From an uncultured Clostridia bacterium (lineage in GTDB: Bacteria > Bacillota > Clostridia > Saccharofermentanales > Fastidiosipilaceae): a stretch of DNA of 10,493 nucleotides. Location: contig CAMXYS010000046.1 in NCBI GenBank assembly GCA_947253135.1, positions 1-10,493 on the forward strand, in the 5' to 3' direction. Below the pieces are notes generated by a model. It was not told where the DNA came from. It searched no databases and worked only from the letters and a program-made list of their open reading frames with translations. Position numbers and translations under genes: made by a program. Numbering within the stretch: the first letter of the stretch is position 1; the number at the start of each line of letters is the position of its first letter. Below are positions 1 to 4,527 of this stretch, piece by piece.

Positions 1-317
1 TCCTTGGAGACATCTTCCTTAATTGCCTTAGGTGCATTGTCAACGAGATCCTTGGCATCCTTCAGGCCCAAGCCGGTCAATTCACGGACAGCCTTGATTA
101 CCTGAATTTTTTGACCGCCAGGAGCGTTCAGCATAACAGTGAACTCAGTTTGCTCCTCAGCTGCAGCAGCTTCACCACCGCCGCCACCGCCGCCGGCAAC
201 AACCATTGCAGCGCTGACACCGAACTCTTCTTCAATTGAAGAAACCAGCTCAGACAACTCCAAAACACTTAGAGTTTTGATATCTTCGAGAATCTGTGTA
301 ACTTTTTCATTAGCCAT
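1..317 (-). CDS. rplL: Ribosomal protein L7/L12, 3' end cut by window edge
   Basis: This is the stalk protein of the 50S subunit. It binds L10 as dimers and recruits the translational GTPases. The visible 105 codons start MANEKVTQILEDIK and show the N-terminal dimerisation helices (about residues 1-32), a Gly/Ala/Glu hinge with a run of six glycines (about 40-55), and the conserved globular domain (about 58 onward) with FTVMLNAPGGQK, IQVIKAVRELTGLGL and KDAKDLVD. Family length is about 120-125 residues, so roughly the last 15-20 lie beyond the window. The ATG at 317 has a GGAGGAA Shine-Dalgarno at 324-330. The gene follows rplJ by 20 bases after tandem TAA stops and is surely co-transcribed with it. 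The unbroken glycine run in the hinge is a little unusual, since many homologues alternate Ala and Gly. Identification is secure; only the C-terminus is unseen. Confidence 0.97.
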   Translation of the reverse strand, partial: MANEKVTQILEDIKTLSVLELSELVSSIEEEFGVSAAMVVAGGGGGGGEAAAAEEQTEFTVMLNAPGGQKIQVIKAVRELTGLGLKDAKDLVDNAPKAIKEDVSK

Positions 318-337
318 GTTCAATTCCTCCGTAATTA

Positions 338-961
338 TTATTCTGCATCTTCCGCTGCAGCTGCATCAGTCTCTTCAACTGCTTCGGGCTGTTCATCTAC
401 TCCGGCAGCAGCTTCACCGGTCGCTTCATGCTTTACCTGCAAAGCAACAACTTGGTCCTGACCTTCTTCCTCACCTTTGTCTACAACTGCCTTCAAAGTA
501 GCAGCTAACTTGGTGATGGGGAAGTTCAAGACATAAGCCAACTGTGTCTGTAAGGTCTCCAGATCCGGAGTTGCGGCCAACTTCAAAATGTTCTCTAAAG
601 AAGCGACCTCCCCTTCGACTGCACCACCTTTGATTTCAAAGGCTTCGTAATCTTTCTCGTATTTTTTGGCCAACTTAGCCGGAGCCACGACATCATCAGT
701 GTGATAGGCGATTGCCGTCGGCCCGACAAAAATGTCATTGAGTCCGTCTAAGCCTGCCGCCTCAGCAGCTCGTTTAGCCAAAGTGTTCTTGACAACTTTG
801 TAAGTTACGCCGGCTTCCCGCATAGCTGCCCGCATAGCAGTGTCCTCAGCTACAGTCAGTCCCCTGGCTTTAGCCACTACCAGCGTTTCCGCTGACTTGA
901 ACTCCTCTGCTAATGCAGCAACTTCAGCCTGCTTGGCCAGTAATATTTTTTCACTGGGCAT
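338..961 (-). CDS. rplJ: Ribosomal protein L10 with acidic C-terminal tail
   Basis: L10 anchors the L7/L12 dimers to 23S rRNA at the base of the stalk and represses its own operon by binding the mRNA leader. The 207-residue product starts MPSEKILLAKQAEV. It has the RNA-binding core with LVVAKARGLTVAED (about 28-40), YKVVKNTLAKRAAEAAGL (54-71) and FVGPTAIAY (78-86), then the C-terminal L12-binding helix around 150-165. The usual length is about 165-175. The extra 35-40 residues form a Glu/Ala/Asp-rich tail (about 164-207) ending AAAAEDAE. An in-frame upstream ATG at 1015 exists, but its 18 added codons lie inside the attenuator hairpin. The ATG at 961 has AGGAGG at 969-974, 7 bases away, so I chose it. 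It is the first gene after the leader and promoter at 962-1144 and is followed by rplL. Confidence 0.96.
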   Translation of the reverse strand: MPSEKILLAKQAEVAALAEEFKSAETLVVAKARGLTVAEDTAMRAAMREAGVTYKVVKNTLAKRAAEAAGLDGLNDIFVGPTAIAYHTDDVVAPAKLAKKYEKDYEAFEIKGGAVEGEVASLENILKLAATPDLETLQTQLAYVLNFPITKLAATLKAVVDKGEEEGQDQVVALQVKHEATGEAAAGVDEQPEAVEETDAAAAEDAE

Positions 962-1110
962 TGCAGTTCCTCCTTCTACTAAAAAATCCTCTCTGCCGCA
1001 AGACAGAGAGGACACACATCAAAAAGATTTAACAGAATAATTCTGTTCGTGTTTACCTCGGCGGGCTGACTCTTGTCATTATGCTGACGCACCTGCTGTC
1101 TTTGGCAATG
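962..1110 (-). promoter_or_regulatory. L10 leader: autoregulatory attenuator RNA of rplJL
   Basis: The untranslated RNA between the predicted start (about 1110) and rplJ looks like the L10(L12)4-binding leader known from Bacillota. Near its 5' end it carries CCAAAGACAGCAGGTG (about 1090-1105) and later CCGCCGAGGT (about 1054-1063), which resemble the conserved strands of the L10 site mimicking 23S rRNA. A 17-base palindrome at 1031-1047 (AACAGAA stem, TTA loop) follows. The leader ends in an intrinsic terminator at 981-1012. The early segment AAGACAG-C-AGG (1092-1102) can pair with the 5' arm of that terminator, CCT..CTGTCTT (1000-1011), giving a competing antiterminator. L10 binding would sequester the early segment and favour termination. 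The pairing is read directly from the sequence; the mechanism is inferred from the B. subtilis rplJL precedent. Confidence 0.85.
981..1012 (-). terminator. Intrinsic terminator (attenuator) ahead of rplJ
   Basis: On the minus strand TCCTCTCTG (1012-1004) pairs perfectly with CAGAGAGGA (995-987) around an 8-base loop and runs into six T residues (986-981). The Shine-Dalgarno of rplJ begins only a few bases later, so the structure must act as an attenuator of rplJL rather than only as an end signal for rplA. Confidence 0.88.
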
Positions 1111-1116
1111 TAGATC

Positions 1117-1144
1117 ATTATAAATGAAGTTGACGATCTGTCAA
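1117..1144 (-). promoter_or_regulatory. Consensus sigma-A promoter for rplJ-rplL
   Basis: A perfect -35 TTGACA (1139-1144) is separated by 16 bases from a perfect -10 TATAAT (1117-1122). Initiation is expected near 1110, giving a leader of about 150 bases that covers the complete L10-type attenuator. It lies in the rplA-rplJ gap, so rplJL can be transcribed independently of rplKA. Confidence 0.88.
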
Positions 1145-1178
1145 CACATAATTTGCGCTAACAGTTACACCGGCTTGA

Positions 1179-1865
1179 TTAAGCCTTGACCGCCACCTTA
1201 ATACCCGGTCCCATGGTTGAGCTCAAGGCAATATTCTTCATGTATTGACCCTTGGCTGCCGCCGGTTTGGCCTTTTGAATTGCATCGATCAGAACTTGGT
1301 AGTTTTCCAGTAATTTTTCATCACCGAAAGAAACCTTGCCGATCGGACAGTGGATCATATTTTCTTTGTCCAAACGGTATTCAACCTTACCGGCCTTGAT
1401 TTCAGTAACAGCTGCGGTTACATCCATGGTAACTGTGCCTGATTTGGGGTTTGGCATCAAGCCCTTAGGACCCAAAACACGGCCGATTCGGCCGACAACA
1501 CCCATCATGTCAGGTGTCGCCACCACCACATCAAACTCAAACCAGTTTTGTGAAGTAATCTTGTCAACCAGCTCTTCGGCACCTACATAGTCAGCACCTG
1601 CAGCCTTCGCTTCTTCAGCCTTATCGCCCTTGGCAAAGACCAAAACCCGCATCTGACGGCCGGTTCCATGGGGCAAGACAACAGCGCCGCGAACCTGTTG
1701 GTCTGCATGTCTGGAGTCAACACCCAAGCGCACGTGCAATTCCACAGTCTCGTCAAACTTAGCCGTGCCCGTCTTGACAGCCAAGGCAACCGCTTCAGCC
1801 GGCGTGTAGGTCTGACTGCGATCTACTAACTTGGCAATTTCGTTATATCTTTTACCGCGTTTCAT
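1179..1865 (-). CDS. rplA: Ribosomal protein L1
   Basis: L1 forms the mobile L1 stalk of the 50S subunit beside the E-site tRNA, and in many bacteria also represses its own mRNA. The 228-residue product starts MKRGKRYNEIAKLVDRSQ and is of normal family length. Recognisable blocks are FDETVELHVRLGVD (about 37-50), the QQVRGAVVLPHGTG segment (56-69), VVATPDMMGVVGRIGRVLGPKGLMPNPKSGTV (about 113-144) and the C-terminal YMKNIALSSTMGPGIKV. An in-frame GTG two codons upstream (1871) touches the Shine-Dalgarno directly. The ATG at 1865 lies 6 bases from AGGAGG (1872-1877) and is preferred. The rplK stop codon overlaps this ribosome site, leaving an 11-base gap and likely translational coupling. A short GGCTT/AAGCC hairpin spans the stop codon. 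Confidence 0.96.
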   Translation of the reverse strand: MKRGKRYNEIAKLVDRSQTYTPAEAVALAVKTGTAKFDETVELHVRLGVDSRHADQQVRGAVVLPHGTGRQMRVLVFAKGDKAEEAKAAGADYVGAEELVDKITSQNWFEFDVVVATPDMMGVVGRIGRVLGPKGLMPNPKSGTVTMDVTAAVTEIKAGKVEYRLDKENMIHCPIGKVSFGDEKLLENYQVLIDAIQKAKPAAAKGQYMKNIALSSTMGPGIKVAVKA

Positions 1866-1876
1866 GCTCACCCTCC

Positions 1877-2308
1877 TCAGCTGTCCATGTCGACCAAGAT
1901 GCCCATGCTTCGAGCTGTGCCGGCAATCATGCGAGCACCCGATTCAACATTGGCTGCGTTAAGGTCTTGCATTTTTGTTTCGGCAATGCTCTTGCAATCA
2001 GACCAGGAAATTGTGGCAACCTTATTTTTATTCGGTTCACCCGAGGCCTTTTGCAAGTTACAAGCCTTTTTAATCAACACCGGTGCCGGCGGTGATTTCG
2101 TTTCGAAAGAGAATGACCGGTCAGAATAAACAGTGATCACAACCGGGATTACCATCCCCATTTGTGATGCCGTTTTCTCATTGAAGTCTTTAACAAATTG
2201 CGCGATGTTAATACCGTGCTGACTCAATGCTGGTCCAACCGGTGGTGCCGGCGTAGCCTGTCCGGCAGGAATTTGAAGTTTCACGTATCCGGCAATTTTT
2301 TGTGCCAT
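1877..2308 (-). CDS. rplK: Ribosomal protein L11
   Basis: L11 binds the GTPase-associated centre of 23S rRNA and is needed for factor-dependent GTP hydrolysis and the stringent response. The 143-residue protein starts MAQKIAGYVKLQIPAGQATPAPPVGPALSQHGINI, the hallmark N-terminal domain with the proline-rich PAPPVGPALS segment. It continues with FVKDFNEKT, PVVITVYSDRSFSFETKSPPAPVLIKKA and the RNA-binding C-terminal domain with DLNAANVESGARMIAGTARSMGI. Length matches the family (about 141). The reading frame is open for another 52 codons upstream, but the ATG at 2308 has GGAGG (2317-2321) 8 bases away and matches every known L11 start. The next gene, rplA, begins 11 bases after the stop. A 210-base gap separates it from nusG upstream. 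Confidence 0.97.
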   Translation of the reverse strand: MAQKIAGYVKLQIPAGQATPAPPVGPALSQHGINIAQFVKDFNEKTASQMGMVIPVVITVYSDRSFSFETKSPPAPVLIKKACNLQKASGEPNKNKVATISWSDCKSIAETKMQDLNAANVESGARMIAGTARSMGILVDMDS

Positions 2309-2353
2309 GATAGCCACCTCCCAAAATTTAGCTTTTGCACTTCTGATAAGACA

Positions 2354-2383
2354 ATTAAAGTTGCGCCGGAGCACAACTTTAAT
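2354..2383 (-). promoter_or_regulatory. 13-bp UCCG-loop hairpin in the rplK leader
   Basis: On the minus strand ATTAAAGTTGTGC pairs with GCGCAACTTTAAT around the four-base loop UCCG, with one G-U pair and no bulge. No T tract follows, so it is not an ordinary terminator. It sits about 45 bases upstream of the rplK start codon. Possible roles are mRNA stabilisation, an RNase processing point or a protein-binding site; the sequence does not decide between them. Confidence 0.6.
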
Positions 2384-2411
2384 AAAATAACATATTTTTC
2401 GAAAAAACACA
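2384..2411 (-). promoter_or_regulatory. Possible extended -10 promoter for rplK-rplA
   Basis: TATTTT (2384-2389) is preceded by TG and one base, giving an extended -10 box, with a poor -35-like TTGTGT about 17 bases upstream. Initiation would fall near 2377, inside the hairpin at 2354-2383, so promoter and intact hairpin cannot both serve the same transcript. Hence the low confidence. Confidence 0.3.
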
Positions 2412-2437
2412 AGCCACCTATACCAGCTAATGGCGCT
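2402..2437 (-). terminator. Possible weak terminator between nusG and rplK
   Basis: On the minus strand AGC-GCC (2437-2432) can pair with GGTGGCT (2418-2412), with one bulged base and one G-U pair. Six T residues follow at 2407-2402 after a short GTG interruption. The stem is short and imperfect, so readthrough from nusG into rplK seems likely. Confidence 0.22.
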
Positions 2438-2518
2438 GCGGGGATTTTCTCTGCTCCGGTTCACCGGTTCATAAGTGAAATCTTGGTCCTAACATATAAG
2501 CGGTCGCATCGAGTTGAC

Positions 2519-3265
2519 TCAACTGCGCACCAATTGAACAAAGTCCACTTCGACCGGTGTTTCGCGGCCAAACATAGATACGATGACTTTGACCTTTTTC
2601 TTCTCGTGGTCGATCTCTTCTACAGTGCCGAAGAATCCTTCCAAAGGGCCATTAATAATCTTAACTGTATCACCAACTTCATAGTCGACAACCGGCACCC
2701 AATCAGTTGCCATCCCCATAATGGCCAGTTCTTCGTCCGTCAAGGGAACCGGTTTAGAGTTCGGGCCGACAAAGCCGGTCACGCCACGGGTGTTGCGCAC
2801 GATATACCAGATCTCATCCGTCAAGACCATTTTAATCATGACGTAGCCAGGGTAAATCTTGCGCTGAGTCATCTTCTTTTTGCCATCTTTGATTTCGATG
2901 ACATCTTCTGTGGGCACGTAAATTTCCTGGATGTAGTCCTGGATCCCCCGATTTTCAACTACGATTTCCAAGGTATTTTTCACCTTATTCTCATAACCGG
3001 AATACGTGTGCACAACATACCAGAACGCTTCTTCACCCTTATAAGTGGGCTCAGCACCCTTTTCCGGATCGGTCGTCTCCAACATGGGGTCATGCGTTGG
3101 ACGGTCTTCTGCTTCTTTGTGATCAGTGTGATCCTCGTGAGAAGCTACATCCACCGGTAAGTCCTCACCCTGAGTAACCTGGTCCGGCAAGGCTTCCTCT
3201 GCCAAGGCGGAGCCATCGTCTGCCAATGGTGCACCGGTCATGGCTTGAGCAGTCTCATCAAGCAT
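2519..3265 (-). CDS. nusG: Transcription factor NusG with acidic N-terminal extension
   Basis: NusG binds RNA polymerase through its NGN domain and modulates pausing, termination and transcription-translation coupling. The 248-residue product has a normal NusG core from about residue 79: FWYVVHTYSGYENKVKNTLE, then IYVPTEDVIEIKDGKKK, KIYPGYVMIKMVL and RNTRGVTGFVG of the NGN domain. The C-terminal KOW domain contains VGDTVKIINGPLEGFFGTVEEID (about 197-219). Ordinary NusG is about 175-180 residues. The first 75 or so here form a Glu/Asp/His/Thr-rich, apparently disordered segment. The start is supported by AGGAGG at 3274-3279, 8 bases before the ATG at 3265; internal ATG codons (e.g. codon 61) lack a ribosome site, so the extension appears genuine. 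It lies 55 bases after secE, from which it is separated by a strong terminator-like hairpin. Confidence 0.95.
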   Translation of the reverse strand: MLDETAQAMTGAPLADDGSALAEEALPDQVTQGEDLPVDVASHEDHTDHKEAEDRPTHDPMLETTDPEKGAEPTYKGEEAFWYVVHTYSGYENKVKNTLEIVVENRGIQDYIQEIYVPTEDVIEIKDGKKKMTQRKIYPGYVMIKMVLTDEIWYIVRNTRGVTGFVGPNSKPVPLTDEELAIMGMATDWVPVVDYEVGDTVKIINGPLEGFFGTVEEIDHEKKKVKVIVSMFGRETPVEVDFVQLVRS

Positions 3266-3283
3266 GATTCATACCTCCTTCTT

Positions 3284-3297
3284 TAGCCTTTTGGCTA
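3284..3297 (-). promoter_or_regulatory. Small hairpin just upstream of the nusG ribosome site
   Basis: TAGCC-AAAA-GGCTA forms a 5-bp stem on the minus strand, between the terminator that overlaps secE and the nusG Shine-Dalgarno. It is too short for a firm functional claim, but it fills most of the short secE-nusG gap. Confidence 0.4.
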
Positions 3298-3305
3298 CAG
3301 TTAGT

Positions 3306-3337
3306 AAAAAAACCGCCGATTTACTCTTCGGCGGTTT
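3306..3337 (-). terminator. Intrinsic terminator across the secE stop codon
   Basis: On the minus strand AAACCGCCGA (3337-3328) pairs perfectly with TCGGCGGTTT (3319-3310) around an 8-base loop and continues into further T residues (3309-3306). The last codons of secE (Thr-Ala-Glu-Glu) form the 5' arm and its TAA stop sits in the loop. It is one of the strongest terminator shapes in the window, yet nusG follows within 45 bases with no promoter that I can see between them. Partial termination or attenuation within rpmG-secE-nusG is the natural reading. Confidence 0.85.
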
Positions 3338-3746
3338 CAGTTACAGCTGATTCGTCAACGTCAGCAGACTCCATTTGTGAAGTATCCACGGTAACCGCAG
3401 TATCAGTGGGGGTATCATCCTGCTGGGCTGTGACGGACGTTTGCCGGGTATCTGCCGCCTGCTGCTTCGTCGGCTTATTAAAGCCGCCAATTGAAAGCAA
3501 ACCCCGCAAAATACTGTCAGAAAAGAAAATCAACAAGACCACGCTGATGATAATAGCAAAGGTTACGGCAGATGTCCGTTTGAGCTGTAATCGCTCCGGC
3601 CAGGTAACCTTTTTCAGCTCATTGCGTAAACGCTTAAAAAAGTTGATAAAGCGCTTGCCTAAGCTGACTTTTTGTTTTCCCTTGCCCTTGCCTTTTTTTT
3701 GCCGGGCTTCTTTAACGCTTCTTTTTTCTGTAACACGCTTAGCCAT
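3321..3746 (-). CDS. secE: Preprotein translocase subunit SecE, extended C-terminus
   Basis: SecE is the essential clamp around SecY in the Sec translocon. The 141-residue product has a Lys/Arg-rich cytoplasmic N-terminus (KGKGKGKQK at about 18-26), the amphipathic helix and signature RLRNELKKVTWPERLQLKRTS (about 39-59), and one membrane helix (about 60-79, VTFAIIISVVLLIFFSDSIL). Gram-positive SecE is usually about 60-75 residues. Here some 50-55 extra residues rich in Thr, Asp, Gln and Glu follow the membrane helix and would lie outside the cell. The ATG at 3746 has a modest GAGG site (3753-3756). It sits 26 bases after rpmG and ahead of nusG in the classical order. Its final codons double as half of an intrinsic terminator. 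Confidence 0.93.
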   Translation of the reverse strand: MAKRVTEKRSVKEARQKKGKGKGKQKVSLGKRFINFFKRLRNELKKVTWPERLQLKRTSAVTFAIIISVVLLIFFSDSILRGLLSIGGFNKPTKQQAADTRQTSVTAQQDDTPTDTAVTVDTSQMESADVDESAVTETAEE

Positions 3747-3772
3747 GATAAACCTCGTGCAGCTTTCTTTGC

Positions 3773-3940
3773 TTATTTTGTCTCACGATGCTCGGTGTGC
3801 TTGTTGCAGAACTTGCAATATTTTTTGATGGTCAAACGATCTTTATCGTTATTCTTGTTTTTCTTTGTAATATAGTTGCGCTGCTTGCACTCATCGCAAG
3901 CTAAAATAATTCGTTCACGCGCACCAGCTTTACCTGCCAT
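3773..3940 (-). CDS. rpmG: Ribosomal protein L33, zinc-binding form
   Basis: L33 is a small 50S protein near the E site. The 55-residue protein starts MAGKAGARERIILACDECKQRNY and has two CxxC pairs (C15/C18 and C42/C45), so it is the zinc-ribbon type rather than the cysteine-free paralogue made under zinc limitation in some bacteria. Length and the YCKFCNKHTEHRE ending fit the family well. The frame is open nine codons further upstream, but the ATG at 3940 has GGAGGG (3947-3952) 6 bases away and gives the standard N-terminus. It is the first gene of rpmG-secE-nusG, preceded by a promoter overlapping hisE and by a terminator hairpin in its leader. Confidence 0.95.
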   Translation of the reverse strand: MAGKAGARERIILACDECKQRNYITKKNKNNDKDRLTIKKYCKFCNKHTEHRETK

Positions 3941-3969
3941 TGCTATCCCTCCGTCAATCTTTTTCATCT

Positions 3970-3996
3970 AAAAATGCCCTGAACGCATTCAAGGCA
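3970..3996 (-). terminator. Intrinsic terminator in the rpmG leader
   Basis: On the minus strand TGCCTTGAA (3996-3988) pairs with TTCAGGGCA (3983-3975), one pair being G-U, around the four-base loop TGCG, followed by five T residues (3974-3970). It could end hisE transcripts. Because it lies downstream of the only good rpmG promoter (-10 at 4007-4012) and only 30 bases before the rpmG start, it also stands in the path of rpmG-secE-nusG transcription. Confidence 0.8.
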
Positions 3997-4006
3997 CAGC
4001 TACAAT

Positions 4007-4035
4007 ATACTAGCATGTAATAGAAATATCGTCAA
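4007..4035 (-). promoter_or_regulatory. Promoter for rpmG-secE-nusG, overlapping hisE stop
   Basis: TTGACG (-35, 4030-4035) is followed after 17 bases by TAGTAT (-10, 4007-4012), which is preceded by TG plus one base, an extended -10 motif. The -35 contains the TGA stop of hisE. Initiation is predicted near 4000, about four bases before the terminator hairpin begins. Confidence 0.75.
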
Positions 4036-4337
4036 GCTTCCCGACGTGATTTTAATTCAGCAAAAATATCCGACCAGGAAATGTCGAACTCCACCATCAA
4101 AACGCTGAGGTGGTAAATTAAGTCACTGACCTCGTCGACAATTTCATCCCTGGCCTGATTTTTGGCTGCAATGACAACTTCCGCACCTTCCTCAGCCACC
4201 TTTTTGCAAATTTTATCAACACCCTGGCGAAATAAATAAGTGGTATAAGCACCCTCCACCGGATTAGCCTTGCGTTCCGCTATAATTTCATACACAGTCG
4301 CTAAAATATTTTCACCTGCCGTTGTCTCATGCTCCAT
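4032..4337 (-). CDS. hisE: Phosphoribosyl-ATP pyrophosphatase
   Basis: HisE hydrolyses phosphoribosyl-ATP to phosphoribosyl-AMP and pyrophosphate, the second step of histidine synthesis, in the cytoplasm. The 101-residue product has the family pattern: IIAERKANPVEGAYTTYLF (about 18-36), then the all-alpha NTP-pyrophosphatase metal motif EEGAEVVIAAKN (49-60) and DEVSDLIYHLSVLM (68-81), with likely Mg2+ ligands E49, E50, E53, E69 and D72. Length is normal for a free-standing HisE. The ATG at 4337 has GGAG about 8 bases upstream. No other his gene is in view; terminators at about 4415-4444 and 3970-3996 bracket it, suggesting a single-gene transcript. A MazG-like house-cleaning enzyme is the alternative, but the GAYTTYLF and AAKN segments favour HisE. 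Confidence 0.9.
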   Translation of the reverse strand: MEHETTAGENILATVYEIIAERKANPVEGAYTTYLFRQGVDKICKKVAEEGAEVVIAAKNQARDEIVDEVSDLIYHLSVLMVEFDISWSDIFAELKSRREA

Positions 4338-4374
4338 ATTAACTGCTCCGACTTCTAGTACCGTTCATCGATTA

Positions 4375-4402
4375 ATAATATCTCACCGCCTAATCCTAAC
4401 CT
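4375..4402 (-). promoter_or_regulatory. Possible promoter for hisE
   Basis: TATTAT (4375-4380) matches the -10 consensus at five of six positions and lies between the punA terminator and hisE, where a promoter is needed. No convincing -35 is found at the right distance (TAGGTT is the best), so the assignment is tentative. Confidence 0.3.
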
Positions 4403-4414
4403 ATTAGCTCAAAG

Positions 4415-4444
4415 AAAAAAAGACGAAGGGTCTGGCCTCCGTCT
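4415..4444 (-). terminator. Intrinsic terminator after punA
   Basis: On the minus strand AGACGGAGG (4444-4436) pairs with CCTTCGTCT (4429-4421), one pair being G-U, around a six-base loop, then a run of T residues (4420-4415). A T-run on the other side makes it look bidirectional, although no plus-strand gene reaches it. It lies about 85 bases after the punA stop and probably ends the long walR-punA transcript. The rest of 4338-4527 is AT-rich and shows no gene. Confidence 0.85.
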
Positions 4445-4527
4445 CTTTTTAAATTCTCTACCTTGTTTGAATGGCTTTTTAATGTTTTTTCTGTCCTTAG
4501 ATTTTTAAGGAAAATTTCTAGTTTTTT

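Noticed and set aside
172..205. GCC/CCG-rich low-complexity tract near the left edge
   Set aside because: It is the glycine-rich hinge of L7/L12 read on the opposite strand, not an independent repeat.
2394..2407. Palindrome TTTTTCGAAAAA in the nusG-rplK gap
   Set aside because: An AT-run symmetry that arises easily from the T tract beside it; no half-site repeats were seen nearby.
2401..2440. tRNA-like string TTAGCTGGTATAGGTGGC in the nusG-rplK gap
   Set aside because: It faintly resembles a D-arm, but no acceptor stem, anticodon arm or T-arm can be assembled around it.
2456..2471. Tandem 8-base repeat CCGGTTCA x2
   Set aside because: Two copies only, in a non-coding gap. It is too short and low in copy number to be called a repeat element.
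2513..2525. 13-base palindrome AGTTGA-C-TCAACT over the nusG stop codon
   Set aside because: Short, not followed by a T tract, and without repeats elsewhere in the window to suggest an operator.
2198..3160. A 320-codon open frame on the plus strand
   Set aside because: It lies antisense to rplK and nusG, has no ribosome site, and its product resembles no family. The opposite frame encodes clear L11 and NusG, so it is a mirror of real coding sequence.
3406..3828. A 140-codon plus-strand open frame opposite secE and rpmG
   Set aside because: Its hydrophobic, Cys/Leu/Ser-rich product mirrors the Lys-rich N-terminus and membrane helix of SecE on the other strand, and there is no ribosome site.
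4391..4407. Telomere-like CCTAA/TTAGG repeats upstream of hisE
   Set aside because: Only three imperfect units in AT-rich intergenic DNA, most likely chance.
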